From positions 37,967 to 101,966 of the forward strand of contig JAEWGT010000004.1 in the NCBI GenBank assembly GCA_023388175.1: a stretch of 64,000 nt of DNA, written 5' to 3'. This DNA comes from Pseudomonadota bacterium. Its GTDB lineage: Bacteria; Pseudomonadota; Alphaproteobacteria; Rhizobiales; Devosiaceae. This document shows, piece after piece, positions 11,542 to 20,323 of the stretch. The notes below the pieces were generated by a model. It saw nothing but the letters and a program-made list of their open reading frames with translations. It had not been told where the DNA came from and made no database searches. Made by a program: the position numbers and the translations under genes. Numbering within the stretch: position 1 is the first letter of the stretch; the number at the start of each line of letters is the position of its first letter.

Positions 11542-11632
11542 CGGCACCTCGAATTTTGGCCGCATTCGTCGCCCAATTGACAGCGAGGAGCGGACGCCGC
11601 ATTGAAGGCGTTCAAAACGAGCGGACCCGACC

Positions 11633-12520
11633 ATGACATTTGCAGACTTCCGGCGCGCAACTGCCGCCCTGTTCATTGCCCTCGGTGTAGCGACAAGCGC
11701 CATGGCGCCGGCCTTTGCGGCAACGGTCGTGACCGTGAATGGCGAAGCGATCAGCGATGTGCAGGTGGATCAGCGCATGCGCCTGTTCCGCATGGAAGGC
11801 AACAATAGCGGCCGCAACGGCGCATTGGAGCAGCTGATTACCGAAGCCATCCAGACGCAGGAAGCGAAACGGCTCGGCATTACTGTCACCTCTGCGCAGG
11901 TCGACAATGCCTTCCTGCAGATTGCCCGCAACCTCAATGTCAGCCGTGACCGGTTGCAGCAGATGCTGCAGCAGGGTGGCGTCAGTGGCGACACCTTGCA
12001 GGCGCGCCTCCGCGCCGCCATCGCCTGGAATGCGGTGGCGGAGATGGCGGTGATGCCGAATGTGCAGATTTCGGAACTTGAGCTCGACCAGCAAGCCGCC
12101 CAGAAGGTCGCCGACTATCAGAATTTTGACTACATCCTCAAGGAAGTGACGTTTATTGGCGGCGGTGGCCGCTCCGGCCAGGCCAATAGCTACCGCTCCA
12201 ATTTTGCCGGCTGTGATAGCGCCGTACAATTGTCGCTGACCTTCAGCGATGTGGCCGTGGTCGATGTCGGACGGCGGCATGCCACGCAGATGCCCGATGC
12301 CATCGCCCGGGAACTGGCAGGCCTCAATGTGGGCGGCATCACCAAGCCGCGCGCTACCGAGGCCGGTCTTGCCATGCTCGCCGTCTGCGAAAAGGTGCAG
12401 GCGCAGGACCTGACCTTCGTCAAGGGCGGTTTGCGCGACGAGGCTGGCAGCGGCGCCTATGAGCGCGAGGTGAAGGCCTATCTCGACCGGCTGCGGGCCA
12501 ACGCCAAGATCATCCGCTGA
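11633..12520 (+). CDS. surA: SurA N-terminal domain periplasmic chaperone
   Basis: An exported protein (signal peptide ending FAATV) with the SurA N-terminal fold: VVTVNGEAISDVQVDQR and then the helical region ALEQLITEAIQTQEAKRLGITVT. It is expected to escort outer-membrane proteins through the periplasm. At 295 residues it is much shorter than E. coli SurA and shows only a degenerate C-terminal part, with at most one diverged parvulin-type domain. Its position before pdxA and rsmA matches the classical surA-pdxA-rsmA order, which supports the assignment. Confidence 0.85.
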   Translation: MTFADFRRATAALFIALGVATSAMAPAFAATVVTVNGEAISDVQVDQRMRLFRMEGNNSGRNGALEQLITEAIQTQEAKRLGITVTSAQVDNAFLQIARNLNVSRDRLQQMLQQGGVSGDTLQARLRAAIAWNAVAEMAVMPNVQISELELDQQAAQKVADYQNFDYILKEVTFIGGGGRSGQANSYRSNFAGCDSAVQLSLTFSDVAVVDVGRRHATQMPDAIARELAGLNVGGITKPRATEAGLAMLAVCEKVQAQDLTFVKGGLRDEAGSGAYEREVKAYLDRLRANAKIIR

Positions 12521-12604
12521 GGTGAGGCGGGGCCTCGTTCGCCCCGCATTCGATGAACGATCTGGCAGCCGCATCGAGGCGGCTGCCTTGCTTTTGGGGG
12601 CAGC

Positions 12605-13594
12605 ATGACAAGGCCGCTGGCGGTGAGTATGGGCGAGCCGGCCGGGATCGGGCCGGATCTGTTGCTGAGGCTTTATGCGCAGCGCGCGGAACGCACATTG
12701 CCGGCCTTTGCCGTGTTTGGCCATGCGGGCTTTCTTGCCGAGCGCGCCAGGCGGCTGGGACTGGACATTGCCGTCGCCGCAACGACGCCTGAGGGCGCCT
12801 CTGCAGTTTTCAGCTCGGCCCTGCCTGTCATCCATATTGAAGGCGTTGTCGCCGACCTTCCGGGCGAACCGCAGCCTGAAGCCGCTCCCGTTGTGATTGG
12901 CGCCATCGAGCAAGCCGTGGCGGCGATAATGGGTGGCCAGTTCCGGGCGCTGGTGACGGCGCCGATCCATAAGGGTGCGCTTTATCAGGCAGGGTTCAGA
13001 CATCCGGGGCATACCGAGTTTCTGGCGGACTTGTGCGGCGCAAAGCTGCCCGTGATGATGCTGGCGCATGAGGATTTGCGCACGGTGCCATTGACCATTC
13101 ATGTGCCGCTGAAAGACGTGCCGTCGCTGGTGACGCGGAACCTGATTGTCGAGACGCTGGGCGTGATGGCGCAGGACCTGCGCATCCGGTTCGGTATCGC
13201 TGCGCCGCGCATCGCGGTGGCGGGACTTAACCCGCATGCGGGCGAGGATGGGGCCATCGGACGTGAGGAAATCGCGGTGATCATGCCAGCCGTTGCCGAG
13301 GCGCGGGCGGCAGGGATCGACGCTATTGGCCCCCTGCCCGGCGACACGCTGTTTTTTCCGCCGCATTGGCGGCAATATGATGCTGTGCTGGCCATGTATC
13401 ACGATCAGGCGCTGATCCCGATCAAGACAGTGGCGTTCGACGCCGGGGTGAACGTGACGCTGGGCCTGCCCATCGTGCGGACGTCGCCCGACCATGGCAC
13501 CGCTTTCGGGCTCGCGGGGACCGGCAAGGGCTCGTCATCGAGCTTTGCAGCCGCTATCGAAATGGCGGACAGAATGAGCGCGCCAGGACCATGA
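12605..13594 (+). CDS. pdxA: 4-hydroxythreonine-4-phosphate dehydrogenase
   Basis: NAD-dependent oxidation step in pyridoxal 5'-phosphate synthesis. The 329-residue protein opens with SMGEPAGIGPDLLLR. It contains the metal-binding histidine motifs GHTEFLADL and MYHDQALIPIKT, and ends with VRTSPDHGTAFGLAGTG, all typical of PdxA. The ATG follows a GGGG-rich ribosome site. Its stop overlaps the rsmA start (ATGA), so the two are translationally coupled. Confidence 0.96.
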   Translation: MTRPLAVSMGEPAGIGPDLLLRLYAQRAERTLPAFAVFGHAGFLAERARRLGLDIAVAATTPEGASAVFSSALPVIHIEGVVADLPGEPQPEAAPVVIGAIEQAVAAIMGGQFRALVTAPIHKGALYQAGFRHPGHTEFLADLCGAKLPVMMLAHEDLRTVPLTIHVPLKDVPSLVTRNLIVETLGVMAQDLRIRFGIAAPRIAVAGLNPHAGEDGAIGREEIAVIMPAVAEARAAGIDAIGPLPGDTLFFPPHWRQYDAVLAMYHDQALIPIKTVAFDAGVNVTLGLPIVRTSPDHGTAFGLAGTGKGSSSSFAAAIEMADRMSAPGP

Positions 13595-14433
13595 GTCAGA
13601 TCGACAATCTTCCGCCTCTCCGCGAGGTCATCGCCACCCATGGCCTGCGCGCCAAGAAGGAGTTGGGGCAGAATTTCCTGCTCGACCTCAACCTTACGGC
13701 GCGCATCGCGCGGGTGGGCGGATCGCTGGAGGGCGTGCGGGTGATCGAGGTCGGGCCTGGTCCCGGTGGATTGACGCGGGCGCTGCTGGCCGAAGGGGCC
13801 AAGGAAGTCATCGCCATCGAGCGCGACGCGCGGGCCCTGCCGGCCTTGGCCGAAGTGGCTGATGCCTATCCGGGCAGGCTGACGGTGATTGGCGGCGATG
13901 CCATGGAAATGGACTATCGCATGCTGGCCGAAGGACCGACGCGGATTGTCGCCAACCTGCCCTATAATATCGGCACGCAACTGCTTACGGGCTGGCTGAC
14001 CATGGAGCCCTGGCCGCCGTTTTTCGAGAGCCTGACACTGATGTTTCAGCGGGAAGTGGCCGAGCGGATCGTGGCGAAGCCGGGCGATGACGCCTATGGA
14101 CGGCTGGGCGTGCTTGCCGGATGGCGGAGCGAGGCGCGCATTGCCTTCAATGTGGGCCGGCAGGCCTTCGTGCCGCCGCCGAATGTCACATCGGCCGTGG
14201 TGCATATCGTGCCGAAGCCGGTGGAAGAGGGCCTGCCGGTGAAACTGGTCGAGCAGCTGACCAAGGCTGCATTCGGGCAACGGCGCAAAATGGTGCGGCA
14301 ATCGCTGAAGTCGCTGGGCGTGCCGGTGGAAGGCCTGCTGGCCGCGGCTGACCTCAAGGGCGACGAGCGGGCGGAAGACTTGCCGATCGAAGCGTTTCTG
14401 GCCATGGCGCGGGCGTTGCCGGGGCTGCGGTAA
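13591..14433 (+). CDS. rsmA: 16S rRNA (A1518/A1519) dimethyltransferase
   Basis: RsmA/KsgA dimethylates two adjacent adenines in helix 45 of 16S rRNA late in small-subunit assembly. SAM-binding motif I is VIEVGPGPGGLTRALL and the catalytic motif is NLPYNIGT. The N-terminal KKELGQNFLLD is characteristic. Its length of 280 residues is normal. It overlaps pdxA by 4 bp and ends flush against the stop codon of the convergent MFS gene. Confidence 0.97.
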   Translation: MSQIDNLPPLREVIATHGLRAKKELGQNFLLDLNLTARIARVGGSLEGVRVIEVGPGPGGLTRALLAEGAKEVIAIERDARALPALAEVADAYPGRLTVIGGDAMEMDYRMLAEGPTRIVANLPYNIGTQLLTGWLTMEPWPPFFESLTLMFQREVAERIVAKPGDDAYGRLGVLAGWRSEARIAFNVGRQAFVPPPNVTSAVVHIVPKPVEEGLPVKLVEQLTKAAFGQRRKMVRQSLKSLGVPVEGLLAAADLKGDERAEDLPIEAFLAMARALPGLR

Positions 14434-15669
14434 TCACTGTTCCAGAGGCGGATTGGCCGCTTTCTCGGGCGCAGGCAATGGTGCAACAAAAATCAATCTT
14501 ATCGCCACGAGCAGCGCGAGAGCCCCTGCCCCGCCGCTGACCAAGAGGACGCCTGGCCAGTCCCAGGCGGTCCAGGCATAGCCGCCCAAAGTGCCGAGGA
14601 TCGAGGCGCCGAGATAATAGGCGACCAGATACATGGCTGAAGCCTGCGCCTTGCCGATGGTCGCGCGGCGCGTCACCCAGGCGCTGGCAATGCCGTGGGC
14701 GGCAAAGAAGCCGATGGTGGCGATGGCCAGGCCCCCGATGATGAACGGCGTTGACGGAATGGCCGTGATGGCGATGCCAAGGCACTGAACGGTCACCAGA
14801 GCCCAGAAGACCTTGCGGCGGCCAAGGCGCTGGGACAGGCCTCCAGCCCATGTCGAGCTGGCGCTGCCCAGCATATAAACGAGAAAGATGGCAGCGATGG
14901 CCGAATGGCTGAGCTCGTAGGGCGGCAGCGCCAGGCGGAAGCCGGCATAGTTATAGAGCGTGACGAAGCCGCCCATGAGCAAAAATGAGCTGGCAAACAG
15001 CCATGGCAGCGCCGCGTCGTCGAAACTGGCGCGGCAGCGCCGCAGGAGTTCGGGGACCCGGATGGGATCGCGGACGAACTGGCGGGGACGCGGCAGCAGG
15101 ACAGCAACCGCTATGGCCGCGAGAAGGATCAGCAGGGCGAGAATGCCGGTGCCCCACCGCCAGCCGAGCAGGTCGGACAGGACGCCGGAAATGACGCGCC
15201 CCGCCATGCCGCCAATGGCGGTGCCGCCGATATAGAGGCCCATGGAGAAGCCGAGCGCTTCTGGGTCCATTTCCTCTGACAGATAGACCATGGCGACGGC
15301 GGGAATGCCGGCGAGAGTAATGCCCATGAGCGTGCGCAGGGTGATGAGCTGCCACCAGACCTGGGTGAACGGCAGCAGGCAGCCGAGCGCCGCCGTGATC
15401 AACAGCGCGCCGACGATAAGATTGCGGCGGCCGAGACGGTCGGCCAGCATGCTGGCAGGAATGAGCGCAAAGGCCATCGTCGCCGTGGTGGCGGAAAGGG
15501 CAAAGGAGGCCGTGCCCGCATCGCGTACCCAATATTGGGCGAACATGGGCAGGAGCGGCTGCACCGAATAGAGAGAGGCAAAGACCGAGAAAGCGGCGAG
15601 GAAAAAGGCGATGTTGGCGCGGAGGAATTCTGGCGTACCGCGGCGGATGGCGGGGCGCTGTTCTACCAC
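14434..15669 (-). CDS. MFS transporter (YnfM/Bcr-like)
   Basis: A 411-residue major facilitator protein with about 12 membrane segments. The A-motif-like loop DRLGRRNLIVG lies between helices 2 and 3, and SQRLGRRKVF sits in the second half. Helix 5 carries MGLYIGGTAIGGMAGRVISG, resembling motif C of drug/H+ antiporters, so efflux of a small molecule is likely. The substrate cannot be read from the sequence. It appears to be monocistronic, and a palindromic repeat separates it from gmk. Confidence 0.87.
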   Translation of the reverse strand: MVEQRPAIRRGTPEFLRANIAFFLAAFSVFASLYSVQPLLPMFAQYWVRDAGTASFALSATTATMAFALIPASMLADRLGRRNLIVGALLITAALGCLLPFTQVWWQLITLRTLMGITLAGIPAVAMVYLSEEMDPEALGFSMGLYIGGTAIGGMAGRVISGVLSDLLGWRWGTGILALLILLAAIAVAVLLPRPRQFVRDPIRVPELLRRCRASFDDAALPWLFASSFLLMGGFVTLYNYAGFRLALPPYELSHSAIAAIFLVYMLGSASSTWAGGLSQRLGRRKVFWALVTVQCLGIAITAIPSTPFIIGGLAIATIGFFAAHGIASAWVTRRATIGKAQASAMYLVAYYLGASILGTLGGYAWTAWDWPGVLLVSGGAGALALLVAIRLIFVAPLPAPEKAANPPLEQ

Positions 15670-15671
15670 CG

Positions 15672-15747
15672 CGTCATTCCCGCGAAGGTGGGAAACCCCG
15701 TTTGCCGATCACGCCCAAAAGAGGTCCCGGCTTTCGCGGGGATGACG
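15672..15747. repeat. Dispersed palindromic intergenic repeat
   Basis: Two imperfect inverted arms, CGTCATTCCCGCGAAGGTGG and CCGGCTTTCGCGGGGATGACG, lie about 35 bp apart in the gap between the gmk end and the start of the MFS gene. The CGTCATTCCCGCG/CGCGGG-ATGACG consensus is a common intergenic palindrome in alphaproteobacterial genomes. It may form an RNA hairpin in the gmk 3' region. Confidence 0.6.
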
Positions 15748-15782
15748 TCGTCGAGGGGGCGAAAGACTTGCACTTCACCCTC

Positions 15783-16421
15783 TCAAAGAGAATCGATCTG
15801 TTTCTGCAAGTCGCTGACAAAGATGGGCAAATTGGTCTGGCGCTCGCGCTTCAGGCGTGAGGAGGCGAGAATGGACCGGACATTCTGGACCGACTGCTCC
15901 AGATCATTGTTGATGATGACATAGTCATATTCGCTGGCATGATCGAGTTCGATGCGGGCGTTGCGCAAACGCTTTTCGATGGTGCCGACGCTGTCCTGAG
16001 CGCGGCGCTCAAGCCGGGCGCGCAGCTCCTGGATGGTGGGCGGCAGGATGAATACCGTCACCATGTCGGCACGGCATTTTTCATAGAGCTGCAGAGTGCC
16101 CTGATAATCCACGTCAAAAAGGATGTCGTTGCCGGCGGCGAGCTGTTCTTCGACCCTGGCCCGGGGCGTGCCGTAGAAATTGCCGTGGACTTCGGCAGAT
16201 TCGAGCAGGCCATCCTCGGCCTTCATGCGGTTGAAGGTTGGAATATCGACGAAATAGTAATGGGTGCCTTCGACCTCGTCGCTGCGGCGAGCGCGCGTCG
16301 TAACCGACACGGACAGACGGATATTGGGATCCTGCTGGAACAGCGAGCGCGATATGGAGGACTTTCCGGCTCCTGAGGGGGAGGCAATCACCAGCATGAC
16401 GCCGCGGCGCTGAAAATCCAT
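15783..16421 (-). CDS. gmk: Guanylate kinase
   Basis: Phosphorylates GMP to GDP. The P-loop is ASPSGAGKSS. Typical GMP-binding segments (SVTTRARRSDEVEGTHYYFV, EVHGNFYGTPR) and the late DVDYQGTLQL motif follow. I chose the ATG at 16421 (MDFQRRGVMLVIASPSG), 10 bp after the yicC stop. An ATG at 16400 is possible, and an ATG at 16487 would lie inside yicC. Order yicC-gmk with mltG upstream is standard for the group. Confidence 0.96.
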   Translation of the reverse strand: MDFQRRGVMLVIASPSGAGKSSISRSLFQQDPNIRLSVSVTTRARRSDEVEGTHYYFVDIPTFNRMKAEDGLLESAEVHGNFYGTPRARVEEQLAAGNDILFDVDYQGTLQLYEKCRADMVTVFILPPTIQELRARLERRAQDSVGTIEKRLRNARIELDHASEYDYVIINNDLEQSVQNVRSILASSRLKRERQTNLPIFVSDLQKQIDSL

Positions 16422-16431
16422 TTTCGCAACT

Positions 16432-17319
16432 CTATTCGATGTTCTGAACCTGCTCGCGTAGTTGATCGATCGCCGCCTTGAGGTCAAGACCGATGGCGGT
16501 CAGCTCCACCGCGTTTGCCTTGGAGCAGAGCGTATTGGCTTCGCGGTTGAATTCCTGCGCAAGAAAATCGAGCCGCCGGCCCACAGGTCCACCCGCTGCG
16601 ATCAGTTTTCGGGCCGCCAGAATGTGGGCCCGCAGGCGGTCGAGCTCTTCCTGAATGTCGGCCTTGGTGGCCAGCAACAGCGCTTCCTGCGCCAGCCGGT
16701 CCGGCGGCAGGGTGATATCGGCGTTGAGGGCAGCGAGCTGGTCGCGGAGGCGCGCCTCGATATTCTCCCTCGCACGAGACGGATGGGCCTCGGCACGGTC
16801 GGCAAGGGCCGCGATGGTATCGAGATGGCCCAGCAACACGGCGGCGATTTCCGCACCCTCAGCCTGACGCGCCGCTTTCAGATTTTCCATGGCCTCGGTG
16901 GCGCAGGCCAGCAGAAGCGATGCCAGCTCATCCTCATCGAGGGCCATCGCCCCATCATCGCTTTGCAATACGCCCGGCAGGGCCAGAATGCCTTCGGGGC
17001 GCGGCGCGTCGGTTCTGACACGACTTTGGACGTTTTCGATTGCCGCCAAAACGGCATCGAGCGCCTGTTGGCTGACGCGGACAGCGCCGGTGCCGGACGC
17101 GCTGGAAAGGCTGGCCACGAGATTGACCGAGCCCCGGCTCAGCGCCTTGCCAAGAAGCTGACGGAGCGGGATTTCCGACGCGTCGAGGCCCGATGCGAGG
17201 CGCAGACGCATGTCGAGACCCCGGCCATTGACCGATTTGATCTCGACACGCAGGGTCACATTGCCGGCTTGCCGCTCGGCGCGGGCAAAGCCTGTCATGC
17301 TGGACAGGGCAGCGCTCAC
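16432..17319 (-). CDS. yicC: YicC family endoribonuclease
   Basis: The 295-residue protein begins LSSMTGFARAERQAG, the near-invariant SMTGFA start of the YicC/YloC family. It ends GRRLDFLAQEFNREANTLCSKANAVELT, the DUF1732 signature. Family members have been described as RNA endonucleases that affect small-RNA stability. It overlaps mltG by 4 bp and is followed by gmk after 10 bp, so the three genes form one operon. Confidence 0.94.
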   Translation of the reverse strand: MSAALSSMTGFARAERQAGNVTLRVEIKSVNGRGLDMRLRLASGLDASEIPLRQLLGKALSRGSVNLVASLSSASGTGAVRVSQQALDAVLAAIENVQSRVRTDAPRPEGILALPGVLQSDDGAMALDEDELASLLLACATEAMENLKAARQAEGAEIAAVLLGHLDTIAALADRAEAHPSRARENIEARLRDQLAALNADITLPPDRLAQEALLLATKADIQEELDRLRAHILAARKLIAAGGPVGRRLDFLAQEFNREANTLCSKANAVELTAIGLDLKAAIDQLREQVQNIE

Positions 17320-18431
17320 TCGGCCGCTGCGTCGGCTTCGCCGGCTTCTTCGGCTTCCAGCGCCTGTCTTGCGGCCTCCGCTTCGGCCTCGGCCTGTGCA
17401 GCAGCTTCAGCGGCTATGGCGCGATAGGCGGCGACATTCTGCTGATGCTCGGCATAGGTTTCGGCGAAGACGTGACCTTCACGCGGCGTGGCCCCCTTGG
17501 CGACGAAATAGAGATATCCGTGGCTGTCGGGATTGGCGACGGCGCGCAGGGATTCGATACCCGGATTGGCAATCGGCGTCGGCGGCAGACCGTCTATCTG
17601 ATAGGTATTATAGGCCGTGCGCTCCTCGATCTCGGAGCGGCGTATGCCGCGGTCGAGCGTGGATTGGCCCAGGGTGATGCCGTAGATGATGGTCGGGTCC
17701 GATTGCAGGCGCATGGGCACGCGCAGGCGGTTGACGAAGACGGCGGCGATCTGCGGGCGCTCGGAGGCGACGCCGGTTTCCTTCTCCACGATGGAAGCAA
17801 GGATCAGCAATTCGGCGGGCGAGGCAAGCGGCAGGTCGGGCTGGCGCGTCTCCCAGACCTCGGCCAGGGCCTGGGTCATGGCCAGTTGCATCTTGTCGAG
17901 CACGGACTGGCGGGTATCGCCGGGCATGTAATCGTAGCTGCCGGGCAGGATTGATCCTTCAGGCGGCAACTGGCCGATTACGCCGGTCAGGCGGTCATCG
18001 GCATTGATGCGCTGAATGGCCTGCCAGACCGTCCAGCCTTCGGGAACGACCACCGCATAGCGCAGCGGGGTGCCCTCGGTGAGTTCCCTATAGACCTCCG
18101 CCATGCTGGCATTGGCAGGAATGCTGAAATCGCCGGCGCGGATAACGGTGTTCGATTCAACGCGCGTGCCGAACTGCGTAAAGATCATCGAGTTGCCGAT
18201 AATCCCCTGCTCTTCCAGCCGGGTGGCGGTGCTGGACAACGAGGCGCCGGTCTCGACGCGGAAGACGCGATCCTCGTTGAGCGGGCCTTCGCCATAATAC
18301 TGGCTGGCGACGAAAATCAGACTGCCGGCAACCACGACAAGGCCGATGACCAGCAGGGTCAGCAGGCCGTTCAGAATGTCGATCAGGGCATTGCCGGAAC
18401 GGCGGCGACGCCGTTTTTTGCGGTCATTCAT
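17316..18431 (-). CDS. mltG: Endolytic transglycosylase MltG
   Basis: An inner-membrane lytic transglycosylase that cuts nascent peptidoglycan and so sets glycan strand length. A basic N-terminus (MNDRKKRRRRRSG) precedes a single membrane anchor (about residues 17-40), then a LysM-like region and the YceG domain. The predicted catalytic glutamate lies in ASIVEKETGVASERP, and SDPTIIYGI is conserved. The C-terminus is an extended Ala/Glu-rich tail. It is the first gene of mltG-yicC-gmk. Confidence 0.95.
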   Translation of the reverse strand: MNDRKKRRRRRSGNALIDILNGLLTLLVIGLVVVAGSLIFVASQYYGEGPLNEDRVFRVETGASLSSTATRLEEQGIIGNSMIFTQFGTRVESNTVIRAGDFSIPANASMAEVYRELTEGTPLRYAVVVPEGWTVWQAIQRINADDRLTGVIGQLPPEGSILPGSYDYMPGDTRQSVLDKMQLAMTQALAEVWETRQPDLPLASPAELLILASIVEKETGVASERPQIAAVFVNRLRVPMRLQSDPTIIYGITLGQSTLDRGIRRSEIEERTAYNTYQIDGLPPTPIANPGIESLRAVANPDSHGYLYFVAKGATPREGHVFAETYAEHQQNVAAYRAIAAEAAAQAEAEAEAARQALEAEEAGEADAAAE

Positions 18432-18527
18432 CGTGCAGCTTCACTCGCAATTGGCCAGTCCGATTCACCGGCGGCCGTTCTTGATTATGTTTGGTGCCAA
18501 ACTGTGGCCAAGCGCCGATAAAGACAA

Positions 18528-18559
18528 GGGGCACATGGCGGTTAAGCGCCATGTGCCCC
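18528..18559 (-). terminator. Terminator downstream of fabF
   Basis: A perfect 13-bp stem (GGGGCACATGGCG / CGCCATGTGCCCC) with a 6-nt loop lies 21 bp beyond the fabF stop and is followed on the minus strand by CTTGTCTTT. It separates the fatty-acid operon from mltG. Confidence 0.75.
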
Positions 18560-18579
18560 CATCAAATTCGCAACGAAGA

Positions 18580-19848
18580 TCAGTTGACCTTGCGCATGAC
18601 CAGCGTGGCATTGGTGCCGCCAAAGCCGAAGCTGTTGGACAGAGCCACGTTGATTTCCTTCTTGAATGCCTTGTGGGGCACGAGATTGATCTCGGTTTCA
18701 ACCGAAGGATTGTCGAGGTTGAGCGTCGGCGGCGCGATGCCGTCGCGCATGGCGAGCAGGCAGAAGATCGCTTCGACCGAACCGGCAGCGCCCAGCAGGT
18801 GGCCAACGGCCGACTTGGTGGAGCTCATCACCATCCTGGGGGCAGCATCGCCCAGAACGCGGGTGACCGCGCCCAGTTCGATCTCGTCACCAAGCGGCGT
18901 CGATGTGCCATGGGCGTTGATGTAGTCGATGTCGGCAGGCGAAATGCCGGCCCGCTTGATCGCCGCGCTCATGGCGCGGAAACCACCATCGCCATCCGGC
19001 GAGGGAGCGGTGATGTGATAGGCGTCGCCCGACAGGCCGTAGCCGATGACTTCGCCATAAATCTTGGCGCCACGGGCCTTGGCCCGCTCGTAATCTTCCA
19101 GCACGACAATGCCGGCGCCTTCGCCCATGACGAAACCATCGCGGTCCTTGTCATAGGGCCGCGAGGCGGCGGTGGGGTTGTCGTTGAAGCCGGTCGACAG
19201 AGCACGGGCGGCAGAGAAGCCAGCCAGAGACAGGCGATTGACGCAGCTTTCGGTGCCACCGGCGACCATAACATCCGCATCGCCCAGGGCGATGAGACGC
19301 GCAGCGTCACCAATGGCGTGAGCGCCTGTCGAACAGGCGGTCACCACGGAATGGTTCGGACCCTTCAGGCCGAAACGGATCGACACATGGCCAGAGGCCA
19401 GGTTGATCAGGCGTCCCGGAATGAAGAAGGGCGAAATGCGGCGCGGACCCTTTTCATGGAGGGTCACGGAGGCATCATAGATGCCGCCAACGCCACCAAT
19501 GCCAGAGCCGATCAGGACGCCAGTGCGTTCCTGCTCTTCAGGAGTCCTGGGCTCGACGCCCGCGTCCTGAATGGCCTGTGTGGCAGCTGCCATGGCATAG
19601 ACGATGAAGGCATCGACCTTGCGCTGCTCCTTCACCTCCATCCATTCGTCGGGGTTGTACTTGCCATCGGCATAGTCCCCGAGCGGAATGCGGTGGGCGA
19701 TCTGACAGGCAATATCGTCGATCTCGAAATCGTCGATACGCTTGGCACCACTCTTGCCGGCAAGGATGTTGGCCCAGGTCGGCTCAACACCACAGCCAAG
19801 AGGCGTGACAAGCCCCAGTCCGGTTACGACGACTCGGCGCAATTCCAT
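18580..19848 (-). CDS. fabF: 3-oxoacyl-ACP synthase II
   Basis: Condensing enzyme KAS II that elongates acyl-ACP with malonyl-ACP. The 422-residue protein opens RRVVVTGLGLVTPLG and holds the nucleophile in VTACSTGAHAIG. The two catalytic histidines lie in NAHGTSTPLGD and AVGHLLGAAG. It ends in the typical SFGFGGTNATLV. It lies 22 bp downstream of acpP, so ACP and the condensing enzyme are co-transcribed. Confidence 0.97.
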   Translation of the reverse strand: MELRRVVVTGLGLVTPLGCGVEPTWANILAGKSGAKRIDDFEIDDIACQIAHRIPLGDYADGKYNPDEWMEVKEQRKVDAFIVYAMAAATQAIQDAGVEPRTPEEQERTGVLIGSGIGGVGGIYDASVTLHEKGPRRISPFFIPGRLINLASGHVSIRFGLKGPNHSVVTACSTGAHAIGDAARLIALGDADVMVAGGTESCVNRLSLAGFSAARALSTGFNDNPTAASRPYDKDRDGFVMGEGAGIVVLEDYERAKARGAKIYGEVIGYGLSGDAYHITAPSPDGDGGFRAMSAAIKRAGISPADIDYINAHGTSTPLGDEIELGAVTRVLGDAAPRMVMSSTKSAVGHLLGAAGSVEAIFCLLAMRDGIAPPTLNLDNPSVETEINLVPHKAFKKEINVALSNSFGFGGTNATLVMRKVN

Positions 19849-19870
19849 GGTCAGCGGCCTATCCCAGTTC

Positions 19871-20107
19871 TTAGCTGGTAGCCTTGGTCAGGAAACCGAC
19901 GGCATCGCCGAAGGTCTGAATCGACTCGGCAGCGTCATCGGGGATCTCGACGGAGAATTCTTCCTCGAAAGCCATCACCAGCTCGACCTGATCCAGGGAG
20001 TCAGCGCCCAGATCGTCGATGAAGCTGGCCTTTTCGGTGACCTTCTCGGCGTCCACATTAAGGTGTTCCACAACGATCTTGCGAACCCGATCAGCGACAT
20101 CGCTCAT
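19871..20107 (-). CDS. acpP: Acyl carrier protein
   Basis: A small acidic carrier of growing acyl chains. Its 78 residues include the phosphopantetheine-attachment serine (S37) in DLGADSLDQVELVMAFEEEF. A strong AAGGGAAG ribosome site precedes the ATG, consistent with the very high expression of ACP. The 216-bp gap from fabG upstream probably holds its own promoter. fabF follows after 22 bp. Confidence 0.97.
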   Translation of the reverse strand: MSDVADRVRKIVVEHLNVDAEKVTEKASFIDDLGADSLDQVELVMAFEEEFSVEIPDDAAESIQTFGDAVGFLTKATS

Positions 20108-20323
20108 ATTTGACTTCCCTTTTTAGAAATCGAAGTTTCGTTCCGCTTCATATTGGCGATGAACCAATTCTTCAAGCGGTGTTGGCTTGCCGGGTGGCAA
20201 TGTAAGCGTCCCGAAGAACGCAAGCAAGGCAGACCGGCAAGGGTAAACGCGGCGCGAGGTAACACGTTTCCTCACAAATAGCCAATCGCGTTTTGCCCGG
20301 TTTGCAAGGGTTTTTCCCGCAAA

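Noticed and set aside
11612..13495. 627-codon minus-strand open frame
   Set aside because: It runs antisense to surA and pdxA, has no motif and a His/Arg/Gln-rich composition typical of an antisense reading of GC-rich genes.
18346..19881. 511-codon plus-strand open frame
   Set aside because: It lies antisense to fabF and has no recognisable domain. FabF motifs on the other strand are complete.
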